From contig NZ_BNEA01000015.1 in NCBI RefSeq assembly GCF_016860525.1, forward strand, positions 1,116,001 through 1,180,000: a DNA stretch of 64,000 nucleotides, read 5' to 3'. The position numbers were made by a program, and so were the translations under genes. The stretch comes from Streptomyces rubradiris. Lineage in GTDB: Bacteria > Actinomycetota > Actinomycetes > Streptomycetales > Streptomycetaceae. Below are positions 7,758-16,734 of the stretch, piece after piece. Within the stretch, counting starts at the first letter, position 1. Each line of letters opens with the position of its first letter. The notes under the pieces are model-generated. The model worked only from the letters and a program-made list of their open reading frames with translations, was not told where the DNA came from and ran no database searches.

Positions 7758-7945
7758 GGACGTGCCCGCAGTTCGCGGCGATGCGTGCGGAGTACGAACG
7801 GGAGATCGGCTATCTGAGCGCGCACTCCCAGCGGCATGCCGGCAAGTCGTCGGCGAAAGCCAGCGCGACGTACGCGAAGTCAACGAAGGCGCGGATGGCC
7901 CGGGTGCTCAGCGGCCATGTCGCTCGCTGCCCCGAGTGCGGCTGA
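7754..7945 (+). CDS. Small CPECG protein of the transfer operon
   Basis: The 63-residue protein starts at ATG 7754, overlapping the SpdB-like stop (ATGA). It begins MRTCPQFAAMRAEYEREIGY, is basic (KSSAKASATYAKSTKARM) and ends with CPECG, so the N-terminal Cys and the CxxC tail could bind a metal. It belongs to no family I recognise. The overlap and codon usage support a real gene. Confidence 0.6.
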   Translation: MRTCPQFAAMRAEYEREIGYLSAHSQRHAGKSSAKASATYAKSTKARMARVLSGHVARCPECG

Positions 7946-8035
7946 CCCGCCCGATCCCGCGGGTCCCTTCCCTCGATCATTCGCGGTGGTCCGGCCGTAT
8001 GCCGGGCCACCGCCCCGCGCACCGAAAGGCACGAC

Positions 8036-8272
8036 GTGATTCCCCGTCCTGCTCCCGCTCCCCAGGACGTGGCCGCTGAGGCGGCTGCCTGGGCCACCGT
8101 CCTGGTCCGCCGACACCTCGTCCACGCCATGGTGGGCCTGCCGACCGGCGGGTGGCTCGTCCAGCACGAGCCGCACGGTCCCGTCCGGCTCCTCGACGGA
8201 CCGGCCGACGTCCTCGGCCTGGCCGCCGCCATCCAGCGCCGGCTCCGCGCAGCGAGGCCCGAAAGCCGATGA
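8036..8272 (+). CDS. Hypothetical protein, 78 residues
   Basis: It begins at GTG 8036 and overlaps the ATG of the MobC-like gene at 8269 by ATGA. The protein (MIPRPAPAPQDVAAEAAAW...) has a hydrophobic middle (HAMVGLPTGGWLVQH) and a basic C-terminus and no known motif. Operon position and the overlap are the evidence; the function is unknown. Confidence 0.5.
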   Translation: MIPRPAPAPQDVAAEAAAWATVLVRRHLVHAMVGLPTGGWLVQHEPHGPVRLLDGPADVLGLAAAIQRRLRAARPESR

Positions 8273-8895
8273 CGAACCCGATCGAGAACGGCTCCGCCCC
8301 GAATCCCGCTCGGGACCTCAACTCGGTCTCGGCGCGAGCAAGTTGGGGCGGAAGCGTAGCTTCCGCCGAACCCGCCCCCGAGGGGGCGGGAGGGGACCTG
8401 CACCGGGGGGCGCAGGTCCTGGTGGCTTCGACCGGGGGCGGATCGAAGCCGGGGCAGGAGGAGAAGCCGACCGAGCGCCGCAGTCGCCGTGAGCGCGCTG
8501 TCCGCGCCCGTCAGCGTCCGCGTCAGCCGCCCGAGAAGAAGCGCCTGCACCAGCCCAACACCCGTTTCAACGACGAAGAGTTCGATCTGATCAAGTCCGC
8601 CGCCGCCCGGTGCAACCTGTCCGTCGCCGGGTTCCTCGCCCGTTCCGCGCTCGCCGCCGCCCGTGATCTCGACCGCACCAGCGCCGAGATCGCCGACGAA
8701 CGAGAAGTGATCACCGCCCTGTTCGACAGCCGGCGCAAGCTCGGCTGGGCCGGCAGCAACCTCAACCAGGCGGTCAAGGCCCTCAACTCCGGCGCCGAAG
8801 CCCCGCAGCTCCAGACGGCCATCGCCGCCGTCCGCCGGGCGGCCGAGACCGTCCACGCCGCCGCCACACAACTGATCGAGCAGCGCACGTCGTGA
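8269..8895 (+). CDS. MobC-like relaxosome accessory protein
   Basis: The 208-residue product has a low-complexity N-terminal third, a basic stretch (RRERAVRARQRPRQPPEKKR), then a MobC-like domain at about residues 88-208: RFNDEEFDLIKSAAARCNLS, VAGFLARSALAA, GSNLNQAVKALNSG. MobC proteins are ribbon-helix-helix factors that bind oriT and help the relaxase open DNA. The start at ATG 8269 overlaps the previous gene. The low-complexity part is encoded by DNA packed with perfect inverted repeats (8347-8450), so this segment may be conserved as DNA (oriT) and the true protein start may be later. The stop overlaps the relaxase GTG (GTGA). Confidence 0.75.
   Translation: MTNPIENGSAPNPARDLNSVSARASWGGSVASAEPAPEGAGGDLHRGAQVLVASTGGGSKPGQEEKPTERRSRRERAVRARQRPRQPPEKKRLHQPNTRFNDEEFDLIKSAAARCNLSVAGFLARSALAAARDLDRTSAEIADEREVITALFDSRRKLGWAGSNLNQAVKALNSGAEAPQLQTAIAAVRRAAETVHAAATQLIEQRTS
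8347..8450. other. Candidate origin of transfer: four perfect inverted repeats
   Basis: Four perfect inverted repeats follow one another: 8347-8367 (9-bp arms GGCGGAAGC, 3-base loop), 8371-8390 (9-bp arms CCCGCCCCC, 2-base loop), 8394-8419 (8-bp arms GGACCTGC, 10-base loop) and 8424-8450 (8-bp arms GGCTTCGA, 11-base loop). The last two loops share a CCGGGGG sequence. Position just before the MobC domain and relaxase gene fits an oriT. The nick site is not identified. Confidence 0.55.
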
Positions 8896-10613
8896 TCCCC
8901 AGCGTCAACGAGTCCGGCTCCCGGACGATCGGCCTGCTGGCCTACCTCTACGGGCCCGGCAGGCACGAGGAGCACACCGATCCGCACCTCGTGGCCTCGT
9001 TCGACGGCATGTCCCCCGACCCCGGCCGCGACCCGGCCGCCACCCTCAAGGACCTCCAGCAGCTCCTCGACCAGCCCGTCATGGCCCTCCCCCGGCACGC
9101 CCGTCCCGCCAAGCACGTCTGGCACACCTCCGTGCGCGCGGCGGCGGACGACCGGATCCTCACCGACGAGGAGTGGGGCGAGATCGCCCGCCGGATCGTG
9201 GCCGCCACCGGTATCGATCCCGGTGGCGGCCGGCCCGGCTGCCGCTGGGCCGCCGTCCGCCACGCCGACGACCACATCCACATCGTCGCCACCCTGGTGT
9301 GCGAGGACGGCAGCCGCCCCGACGACTACCGCTCCGGCAGGCGCGCCCAGGCCGAGTGCCGCCTGATCGAGAAGGAGCTGGGGCTGCACCAGGTCGCGCC
9401 CGGCGACGGGACCGCCGCCCAGCGGCCCACCAGCGCCGAGCGGCACAAGGCCGAGCGCCAGGGCCGCGAACGCACCGCCCGCGAGGAACTGCGCGAGACC
9501 GTACGGCGCGCGGTGGCCGGTGCGGCGGGTGAGGAGGAGTTCTTCGACCGGCTGGCCGCCGCCGGCCTGCTCGTGCGCAAGCGCACCGCGCCCTCGGGTG
9601 ACCTGCTCGGCTACAAGGTCGCCCTGCCTGATGACCGCAACAAGGACGGCGAGCCGGTGTTCTACCCCGGCGCGCGTCTGGCCCCGGACCTCTCCCTGCC
9701 CCGGATCCGGGAACGCTTCACCAGCGCCCTCGATGACGGGCAAGGCGCCACGCCCGTCGAGCCGCCCTCGCCTACGGGGCCGGGCGGCCCGTCCGCCGCC
9801 CGCCGCCGGACGGCTTCGGCGGCTTGGCAGGCGCTGCTCGTCATCGAGCAGGAGGACGACGCGGTCGCCGCCGCGTACATCGCCTCGGCCGGCGAGGTCC
9901 TGGACGCGCTCGCGAAGACCTCCGCCGCGCACACCCGCGCCAAGCTGCGGGAGGCCGCCATCGCCTTCGAGCGGGCTTCCAGGTCGCACGTGCGGGCCGA
10001 GCGTGGTCACGACCGGGCGTTGCGGCAGGCCGCCCGTGACCTCGTCCAGGGCGGTCCTGCGCTCGGCCGCGGGGAGGACGGGGCGACCACCGCGATGGTG
10101 ATCGACATGCTGTTCTTCCTTGTCACCGCTGCCTTCCACTGGCACGCGAAGAAGGGCCACGCTCAGCAGGCCGCCGCCGCCCGCCAGGCCGCCGAGCACC
10201 TGCGTGCCGCCTACCAGGCCGCCGCCGCCCAGCCGCTGGGCGCCCTCTATCAGCGCGGCCGGCGCTTGGGCCGCCCGCTTCTGCAGCGGCAGGCGGCCGT
10301 CCTGCGCCAGGCCGTGCCCCAGCTGGCGGAGCAGATTCTGGCCGAGCCCGGCTGGTACGCGCTCGCCGCGACCCTCGCCGACGCCGAAGCCGCCGGTCAT
10401 GATCCCGCCGCGCTCCTCGCCGACGCCGCCGGGCGCAGGGAACTCGACACCGCCGAGTCCGTCAGCGACGTACTGGTGTGGCGCCTGCGCCGCAGCTCCG
10501 ACCTGCCCGCCGACACCAGCAACACGGTGGTCGCCGACCGCCGTACCGGACGCACCGCCGGCCGCACCACCGGCCAAGCTCATACCCGGGCCGGATCCGG
10601 GCGCGGCCGGTGA
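8892..10613 (+). CDS. MobA-type relaxase/mobilisation nuclease
   Basis: The 573-residue product has candidate catalytic tyrosines at Y18 and Y20 (GLLAYLYGPGR) and the three-histidine metal motif H124-x3-H128-x-H130 (RHADDHIHIV), the signature of MobA/VirD2-like relaxases. The domain ends around residue 260. The rest is Ala/Arg-rich helix with a segment around VIDMLFFLVTAAFHWHAKKG. The relaxase would nick oriT, stay covalently attached and be led into the recipient. The GTG start overlaps the mobC stop. A Tn3-family transposon begins five bases after the stop, so the C-terminus appears intact but downstream operon genes may have been separated. Confidence 0.88.
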   Translation: MIPSVNESGSRTIGLLAYLYGPGRHEEHTDPHLVASFDGMSPDPGRDPAATLKDLQQLLDQPVMALPRHARPAKHVWHTSVRAAADDRILTDEEWGEIARRIVAATGIDPGGGRPGCRWAAVRHADDHIHIVATLVCEDGSRPDDYRSGRRAQAECRLIEKELGLHQVAPGDGTAAQRPTSAERHKAERQGRERTAREELRETVRRAVAGAAGEEEFFDRLAAAGLLVRKRTAPSGDLLGYKVALPDDRNKDGEPVFYPGARLAPDLSLPRIRERFTSALDDGQGATPVEPPSPTGPGGPSAARRRTASAAWQALLVIEQEDDAVAAAYIASAGEVLDALAKTSAAHTRAKLREAAIAFERASRSHVRAERGHDRALRQAARDLVQGGPALGRGEDGATTAMVIDMLFFLVTAAFHWHAKKGHAQQAAAARQAAEHLRAAYQAAAAQPLGALYQRGRRLGRPLLQRQAAVLRQAVPQLAEQILAEPGWYALAATLADAEAAGHDPAALLADAAGRRELDTAESVSDVLVWRLRRSSDLPADTSNTVVADRRTGRTAGRTTGQAHTRAGSGRGR

Positions 10614-10617
10614 CTAC

Positions 10618-10667
10618 GGCCTCGGGGAACATCGGTACAGCCGTTAACGCTAAGCCGGTGATCATGG
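10618..10667 (+). repeat. Left terminal inverted repeat of the Tn3-family element
   Basis: This 50-bp end pairs with 16729-16778, with one mismatch in the middle (GCCGTTAACG versus GCGGTTAACG). It lies five bases after the relaxase stop codon. Confidence 0.92.
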
Positions 10668-10749
10668 CCTCTACCACGGGCGGCAGGCCCGGCGACGAGG
10701 TTCGGCGGAAGATCCCTGAGCGCCTGTGGGCGCAGATAGCTTCGCGTCC

Positions 10750-13700
10750 ATGCCAGTGGAGTTCCTGACCGACGAGCAGGCGGCGTCGTACGGCAAGTTC
10801 AATGACGAGCCGACCCGGCCTGAGCTGGAGCGGTTCTTCTTCCTGGACGACGAGGACCGCAAGCTGATCGCGAAACGGCGCGGGGACCACAGTCGACTCG
10901 GGTTCGCTCTCCAGATGTGCACCGTGCGCTACATCGGCCGGTTCCTCCCGGACGACCCGCTGGACGTGCCGTGGGTCGTAGTCGAGCACCTGGCCGTGCA
11001 GCTCGGCATCGAGGACGTCTCGTGCGTGAAGCGGTACACCGAGCGCAAGCCGACGCCGTACGAGCACGCGTGGGAGATCCGGGACGCCTACGAGTACCGC
11101 GAGTACGAGGATGCGGAGTGGTCGCGCCGGTTCCGTACGTTCCTGCACGGGCGGGCGTGGACGCACGCCGAGGGGCCGGTGGCGCTGTTCAACCAGGCGG
11201 TGGGCTGGCTGCGCCGACACCGGGTGCTGCTGCCTGGGGTGAGCGTGCTGGCCCGGCAGGTGTCGGAGGCCCGGAAGGTCGCGGAGAAGCGGCTGCACGC
11301 CACCGTCGCGGGCGCGGCCCGCCGCGCCGACCCGGCGCTGCCGGGCGAGTTGGTGGCGACGTTGAAGACGCCGGAGGGCTCGCGGTTCTCGGAGCTGGAG
11401 CGTCTGCGCCGGCCGCCGACGCGGACGACCGGGACGGCGTTCGCCCGCGCGCTGGAGCGGGTGGACGAGATCGGCGCGTACCGGCTCGGGCGGCTGAGGC
11501 TGTCGCAGATCCCGCCGAACCGGATGGCGGCGCTGGCCCGGTACGCGCTGGGCTCGAAGGCGCCGCTGCTGGAGCGGGCGGCGGAGCCCAAGCGCACAGC
11601 GATGCTCACCGCGGTGATGCGGCACCTGGAGGCGAAGGCCATCGATGAGGCCCTGGACCTGTTCCAGGTCCTGATGGCCACCCGGCTGCTGAACGCCGCG
11701 AAACGGAAGACGGAGAAGGAGCGGCTATCGACGCTGCCACAGCTGGAGAAGGCATCGCGCACGCTCGCACGGGCCGCGAAGGTGCTGTTCGAGGAGCTGG
11801 AGCTGGTCGAGGAGCAGGAGGCGGACCTGGACGTGGCCGCGCTGTGGGCGGCGGTGGAGGAGGTCGCCCCGCGCGCCGCCGTGATGAGCGCGGCGGCCAC
11901 CGTGGTGACCCTGGTGCCCGAGGATGAGAACACGGCCGACGTCGCAATGCGGGCCGCGCTGGCGACCCGGTACGCCACGGTCCGCCCGTTCCTCGCGTTG
12001 TTGGGCGAGTCGAAGGCGCTGGACGCGGCAAGTGCCGGGAAGCGGGTCCTGGCCGGGGTCCGGGGCCTGCCGGCGCTGGCCCGGCGGAAGGTGGGCGTCA
12101 AGCCGCTGCTGCCGCGGGAGGTGGACGACAAGCTCGTGCCGCCCGCGTGGCGCAAGGCGGTGTACGCCAACCCTGATCTGCCGCAGGGAGCGGTGGACCG
12201 GGACGCGTACGTGGTGTGCGTGCTGGAGCAGCTGCACCGGGCCCTGAACAACCGCGACGTCTTCGCCTCGCCCTCGCACCGCTGGTCCAACCCGCGGGCC
12301 CGTCTGCTGGACGGGCCCGACTGGGACGCCGTCGAGGAGGACGTCCTGGCGGCCCTGAGCCTGAACATGCCCGTCCAGGAGCACCTGGCGGAGCTGGTGC
12401 GGGGCCTGGACGCCGGGTGGAAGCAGCTCGCGACACGCCTGGAGGAAGCAGGGCCGGCGGCGAAGGTCTCCATCGAGGTGCAGGAGGACGGGCGGGTGAA
12501 GCTGAACGTCGACAAGCTCGGCGCGCTCGGCGAGCCGAAGTCCCTGACCTGGCTGCGCAAGCGGGTCGAGAAGATGCTCCCGAAGATCGACCTGCCGGAC
12601 CTTTTGTTCGAGGTGAACGCCTGGACCGGCTTCCTCGACGCTTTTGTCCACCTCGGCGACGGCACCACCCGGATGAAGGACCTGCCCACCTCGGTGGTCG
12701 CGCTGCTGGTGTCGGAGGCGTGCAACATCGGCCTGGCCCCGGTGGTGAACCCCGGCTACGAGGCCCTGACCCGGGCCCGGCTCGTGCACGTCGACCAGTA
12801 CTACCTGCGCGCCGACACCATCGCCGCGGCGAACGCCGCGTTGATCGCTGCCCAGGCCGGCATCCCGATCGTGCGTTACTGGGGCGACGGGCTGCTCGCC
12901 TCCGTGGACGGGCTGCGCTTCCAGGTGCCGGTGCGCACCATCAACGCCGCCCCGTCGCCGAAGTACTTCGGGTTCAAGCGGGGCATCACCTGGCTCAACG
13001 CCGTAAACGACCAAGTCGCGGGCATCGGGCAGATGGTCGTCCCCGGCACCCCGCGCGACTCCCTGCACATCCTGGACGCCCTGCTGAACCTCGACGGCGG
13101 GGTCAAGCCGGAGATGGTGGCGACCGACAACGCCTCGTACTCCGACATGGTGTTCGGCCTGTTCAAGATCCTCGGCTACAACTTCAGCCCCCGCTTCCGC
13201 GACCTGGACGACCAGCGGTTCTGGCGGGCCACGATGCCCGGCGTCGAGACCGGCCACTACGGCGCGGTGGAGGACCTGGCCCGCAACCGGGTCAATCTGA
13301 ACAAGGTGATCACGCACTGGCCGGACATGCTGAAGGTCGCCGGTTCCCTGGTCACCAACCAGGTCCGCGCCTACGACCTGCTGCGCATGTTCGGACGTGA
13401 CGGGCGCCCGACGCCGCTGGGGGCGGCGTTCGCGGAGTACGGGCGGATCGCCAAGACCGAGCACCTGCTGCGGGTGGTCGACCCGGTGGACGACACCTAC
13501 CGGCGGCAGATGAACCGGCAGCTCACCGTGCAGGAGTCCCGCCACAAGCTGGCCCGGGACGTGTGCCACGGCAAGCGCGGCACCATCCACCAGGCGTACC
13601 GCGACGGCATGGAGGACCAGCTCGGCGCGCTCGGCCTGGTCCTCAACGCCATCGTGCTGTGGACGACGAAGTACATCGACGCCGCCGTCGCCCAGCTCCG

Positions 13701-13884
13701 CGCCGAGGGCCACGAACTGCGCGACGAGGACATCGCCCGGCTGTCCCCGCTCAAGCACCGCAACCTGAACCTGCTCGGCCGCTACAGCTTCACCGCCTCC
13801 ACCCCGGCCGCCGGCGCCCTGCGCCCGCTGCGCGACCCGGATACGCCCGAGTTGGACGACGATGACCAGGGTGGGGAGGAGTGA
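10750..13884 (+). CDS. tnpA: Tn3-family transposase
   Basis: The 1044-residue product is about the usual size for Tn3-family TnpA. The N-terminal DNA-binding part begins MPVEFLTDEQAASYGKF with ELERFFFLDDEDRKLIAKRR. The C-terminal DDE-type domain includes MVATDNASYSDMVFGLF, FSPRFRDLDDQRFWR and the late KRGTIHQAYRDGMEDQLGAL segment. It makes the staggered cuts at the 38-50 bp terminal repeats during replicative transposition. I chose ATG 10750 over an upstream in-frame start because a second TnpA relic in this window (29392) starts at the same residue. The gene looks intact. Confidence 0.93.
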   Translation: MPVEFLTDEQAASYGKFNDEPTRPELERFFFLDDEDRKLIAKRRGDHSRLGFALQMCTVRYIGRFLPDDPLDVPWVVVEHLAVQLGIEDVSCVKRYTERKPTPYEHAWEIRDAYEYREYEDAEWSRRFRTFLHGRAWTHAEGPVALFNQAVGWLRRHRVLLPGVSVLARQVSEARKVAEKRLHATVAGAARRADPALPGELVATLKTPEGSRFSELERLRRPPTRTTGTAFARALERVDEIGAYRLGRLRLSQIPPNRMAALARYALGSKAPLLERAAEPKRTAMLTAVMRHLEAKAIDEALDLFQVLMATRLLNAAKRKTEKERLSTLPQLEKASRTLARAAKVLFEELELVEEQEADLDVAALWAAVEEVAPRAAVMSAAATVVTLVPEDENTADVAMRAALATRYATVRPFLALLGESKALDAASAGKRVLAGVRGLPALARRKVGVKPLLPREVDDKLVPPAWRKAVYANPDLPQGAVDRDAYVVCVLEQLHRALNNRDVFASPSHRWSNPRARLLDGPDWDAVEEDVLAALSLNMPVQEHLAELVRGLDAGWKQLATRLEEAGPAAKVSIEVQEDGRVKLNVDKLGALGEPKSLTWLRKRVEKMLPKIDLPDLLFEVNAWTGFLDAFVHLGDGTTRMKDLPTSVVALLVSEACNIGLAPVVNPGYEALTRARLVHVDQYYLRADTIAAANAALIAAQAGIPIVRYWGDGLLASVDGLRFQVPVRTINAAPSPKYFGFKRGITWLNAVNDQVAGIGQMVVPGTPRDSLHILDALLNLDGGVKPEMVATDNASYSDMVFGLFKILGYNFSPRFRDLDDQRFWRATMPGVETGHYGAVEDLARNRVNLNKVITHWPDMLKVAGSLVTNQVRAYDLLRMFGRDGRPTPLGAAFAEYGRIAKTEHLLRVVDPVDDTYRRQMNRQLTVQESRHKLARDVCHGKRGTIHQAYRDGMEDQLGALGLVLNAIVLWTTKYIDAAVAQLRAEGHELRDEDIARLSPLKHRNLNLLGRYSFTASTPAAGALRPLRDPDTPELDDDDQGGEE

Positions 13885-14097
13885 TCGGGTCAGCCTTCTT
13901 CGGGAGCGTGGGAGCGTGATGCTCCGTCTGCTCGGTAAGGCGGTCGTTCAGGCCCTGGCACTTCAGACCGGTGGGGACTGCGTCGCTTCTCATTCGAGTG
14001 ATACATCGAGCATAGAGACGAAATGAACCGATCAGGCATGTCCGTGCAGATATAGCCTTGATACGCAATTTCCCCTCTCCCTCTGCAAAGGATCTCT
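13885..14097. promoter_or_regulatory. Spacer between tnpA and the cargo
   Basis: This 213-base gap is noticeably more A/T-rich than its surroundings near 13985-14075 and probably holds the promoter for the hydrolase gene. No specific boxes could be assigned with confidence. Confidence 0.3.
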
Positions 14098-15033
14098 ATG
14101 TCGACCGCATCAGCTACGGGCAAGCTCCGTGTCGCACTGCTCCAGAGCCTGGGGGTTCCGAGCGACGTCGGCCGGACCCTCAAACGGCTGGAAGGTGCCG
14201 CGGGCGAGGCCGCTGCCGCCGGCGCCGACCTACTGGTCACCCCGGAGCTGTTCCTCGGCGGGTACGTGAACGACGTAAGGAGCTGCGCGGCAGAGATTGC
14301 ATCAGGAGGCTCATCCGCCGGGCGGGTCAACGAGATTGCGGCCGGCAACAAAATTGCGGTGGCCATCGGCTACCCCGAGCTCGACGAAACCGGTAAGAAG
14401 CGCCCAGACGGCGACCCGGTTGTGTACAACTCGGTGCGGCTCATCGACTCCACCGGCTCCTCGCTGGCGAACTACCGCAAGACGCACCTCTTCGGCGATT
14501 TTGAGAAAAACCACTTTGAGGCCGGCACAAACCTCGTCGTCCAGGCCGACCTGAACGGCTTGAAGCTCGGGTTCCTGATCTGCTACGACGTGGAGTTCCC
14601 GGAGACCGTCCGCGCTCACGCCATCGCGGACACCGATCTGCTCGTGGCGCCGACCGCGACGATGGACCCCTACGCGTTCTCCCTCGACCACCTCGTGCTC
14701 ACCCGTGCCTACGAGAACAACATGTACATCGCCTATGCCAACCGCATCGGCAAGGAGCACCCTAATGAGGGGGAGCTTGAGTACGTGGGGCGCTCCACGC
14801 TGGCCGCACCCGATGGCACGGCCCTGGCGCGCGCCGGGCGCGGCGGCAGGGACAAGGTGTCCTCCGGCCGCAGCGAGGAGCTCGTCTTCGGCGATTACGA
14901 CGAGCTCATCTTCGGCACCGTCGACCGGAACTTCCTGAAAGCCTCCCGCGGCAACAACCCGTACCGGCGGGAACGCAACCCCAAGCTGTACGGCGCTCTG
15001 TCCGCAGATGACCCCAACAAAGACCGTCTCTGA
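14098..15033 (+). CDS. Carbon-nitrogen hydrolase (nitrilase superfamily amidase)
   Basis: The 311-residue protein has the Glu-Lys-Cys triad of the nitrilase superfamily: E50 in TPELFLGGY, K128 in YRKTHLFG and C162 in ICYDVEFPE. These enzymes hydrolyse amides, nitriles or carbamoyl groups via a Cys thioester. The compact length and ICYD[VI]EFPE motif point to an aliphatic amidase/carbamoylase type, but the substrate cannot be read from sequence. The ATG at 14098 follows AAAGGA. It lies inside the Tn3-family transposon as cargo, 71 bases before gcvH, so the two may be co-transcribed. Locally higher A/T content than tnpA suggests a different origin. Confidence 0.88.
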   Translation: MSTASATGKLRVALLQSLGVPSDVGRTLKRLEGAAGEAAAAGADLLVTPELFLGGYVNDVRSCAAEIASGGSSAGRVNEIAAGNKIAVAIGYPELDETGKKRPDGDPVVYNSVRLIDSTGSSLANYRKTHLFGDFEKNHFEAGTNLVVQADLNGLKLGFLICYDVEFPETVRAHAIADTDLLVAPTATMDPYAFSLDHLVLTRAYENNMYIAYANRIGKEHPNEGELEYVGRSTLAAPDGTALARAGRGGRDKVSSGRSEELVFGDYDELIFGTVDRNFLKASRGNNPYRRERNPKLYGALSADDPNKDRL

Positions 15034-15104
15034 AACGGGTCCGAACAGCTTGAGGACAGTGCACCCGGTCCACTCACGGCACAGTGACTACACACGGGAG
15101 ACAG

Positions 15105-15494
15105 ATGTCGAACGTTCCGACGGAGCTCAAGTACGCCACGTCACACGCATGGGTACGCGATGAGGGCAACGGGCAGTACGCAGTCGGCTTGACGGATCAT
15201 GCGCAACAGCTGCTCTCAGGCTTGGTCGCCGTTGACGACCTGCCCGAAGTCGGCGCCAACGTCTCCGCAGGTGAAGTTGGCGCGGTGGTTGAGTCGGTCA
15301 AGGCGGCCAGCGACATGTACGCCCCCATCTCCGGTGAAATCGTCGCTGTCAACGAAGCTCTGGCCGACTTCCCGGAACTGGTCAACGCTGAGCCTTATGG
15401 GGACGGATGGTTCTTCCGCGTCAAGGCATCAGACGCGAACGAATTTTCGAGGCTCCTGGATGCCGACGCCTATGTCGCTTTCATCGACGAGTAG
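15105..15494 (+). CDS. gcvH: Glycine cleavage system H protein homologue
   Basis: The 129-residue protein has normal GcvH length and the lipoylation motif ESVKAASD, with the acceptor lysine at K66, followed by [17 protein letters not shown] and [10 protein letters not shown]. GcvH carries a lipoyl arm between the P, T and L proteins, or serves as lipoyl carrier for lipoylation enzymes. None of the other Gcv genes or a lipoate ligase is here. It starts at ATG 15105 after GGGAG. As a transposon-borne stand-alone copy next to an amidase, it may replace or decoy the host protein, or supply a lipoyl substrate to the hydrolase. Confidence 0.9.
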   Translation: MSNVPTELKYATSHAWVRDEGNGQYAVGLTDHAQQLLSGLVAVDDLPEVGANVSAGEVGAVVESVKAASDMYAPISGEIVAVNEALADFPELVNAEPYGDGWFFRVKASDANEFSRLLDADAYVAFIDE

Positions 15495-15810
15495 CGGAAC
15501 CGGCCATGCCGAGAGACCGCCACCTCACAGGAGGGGATGGCCCATTTATCACCGGTGACAGCCAGCTAGCGGTCCAACTCCGATGACAATCGGTCCGGGT
15601 TCCTGTCACCGGACGCTCGTTTCCGGAGCAGGGGACGCGCTCCTCCGCTGTCCGCAAACGATCGAATGACGACAGGCGCGGCGGTCGTCCAATGAACCCG
15701 GTGATTCCGGGGTCTGACGGCGGCTCCGATCCAATGAGATCCGATGACGGATGACGACAGGGTTAGATGACACCCAAGGTCCGATGCGGCGGCAGAAGCG
15801 GGGAAACAGC
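15495..15810. promoter_or_regulatory. Probable resolution (res) site region
   Basis: This 316-base gap precedes the resolvase gene, the usual place for res. It holds short repeated pieces: ATGACGACAGG at 15666-15676 and 15751-15761, TCCAATGA near 15688 and 15730, and the palindrome TCACCGGTGA at 15549-15558. The exact subsites cannot be assigned by eye. Confidence 0.4.
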
Positions 15811-16734
15811 GTGGCCAATCTCGTCTACAAGCGGGTGTCGACCGACCAGCAGTCCACCGCCCGCCAGGACCTCGTCCTCGCCGAGGCCGGGATCGAGGAC
15901 CCGGTCGTCTTCGAGGAGGACCCGGGTACCTCCAGCCGCCTCCACCCGCTCCAGCGCCCCAAGTTCGGCGAACTCCTCACGTACGCGCGGCCAGGCGACA
16001 CCGTGCACATCTCCGAGATGTTCCGCCTCGTACGCGGCAACCAGCACATCCTCGACGTCCTCGAAGTCCTGCACCGCGACCAGCTCGCCCTGCGCATCCA
16101 CGACGGCGCGTTCTCCGCCATGGACCTCACCGCCCGCCACCCGCGCACCGGAGAACTGCTGTCCACCGTGAAGTTCATGGTGCAGACCCTCGCCGCCGCC
16201 GGCGAACTCCAACGCGACCTCCAGCGCGAACTGACCTACGACGGACTGCGCGCCGCCGAGGCCAAGGGCAACAAGGGCGGACGCCGACCCGCCCTCGCGG
16301 GCGAAACGATCACTACCGTGCGCACCGCCTTCCTGGCGGGTCGGTCCATCGCCGCCCTGGCCCGCGAGCACAACGTCAGCCGCGGCGCCGTACGCACCGC
16401 CGTCGACGACCTCCTGCCGGAGCACGTCGTCGCAGCGGAAGAGACCCCGGCGCCGGAGCTGCCGGTCACCCTCGACATGCCCGGCAAGGTCGCCGACTTC
16501 CTCCGGAGCGCCGAGCTGGACGCCGTCGAGCGCACCGCGCTCGACCAGGGCGTGACCGTACGACGCGGCCAGGGGTACACCCTGCGTGTCACCGCCATCC
16601 CCTCCGTACACCGCCAGTTCCTCGCCCGCTGTCAGCCCCTCGACGGCGGCCACGGCCTCCCCGCGATCCCTGCCCAGCGCAAGGCCCGCCGCGAGTACGA
16701 GAACCGCGTCAGCACGCTCACACCCGGACCATGA
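15811..16734 (+). CDS. tnpR: Serine resolvase of the Tn3-family element
   Basis: The GTG at 15811 is preferred (GGGGAAAC upstream), giving 307 residues that begin VANLVYKRVSTDQQSTARQD. The catalytic serine is S10 in YKRVST. A resolvase domain (to about residue 150) is followed by a helix-turn-helix (SIAALAREHNVSRGAVRTAV) and a 100-residue C-terminal extension not found in classical 185-residue TnpR. It would resolve cointegrates at a res site, probably upstream. The gene ends only a few bases into the right inverted repeat. Confidence 0.88.
   Translation: MANLVYKRVSTDQQSTARQDLVLAEAGIEDPVVFEEDPGTSSRLHPLQRPKFGELLTYARPGDTVHISEMFRLVRGNQHILDVLEVLHRDQLALRIHDGAFSAMDLTARHPRTGELLSTVKFMVQTLAAAGELQRDLQRELTYDGLRAAEAKGNKGGRRPALAGETITTVRTAFLAGRSIAALAREHNVSRGAVRTAVDDLLPEHVVAAEETPAPELPVTLDMPGKVADFLRSAELDAVERTALDQGVTVRRGQGYTLRVTAIPSVHRQFLARCQPLDGGHGLPAIPAQRKARREYENRVSTLTPGP

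Noticed and set aside
6660..7883. Long minus-strand ORF across the tandem repeat (VPVVGPRSP units)
   Set aside because: It is the mirror of the SpdB-like coding repeat; a 27-base unit keeps several frames open by chance. The plus frame has coupled starts, ribosome sites and membrane segments.
8523..10583. 686-codon minus-strand ORF opposite the relaxase
   Set aside because: High-GC DNA keeps the antisense frame open; the plus strand carries the relaxase motifs and an overlapping start with mobC.
11725..13758. 677-codon minus-strand ORF opposite tnpA
   Set aside because: A shadow of the TnpA gene; no domain or ribosome site, and the transposase frame is full length.
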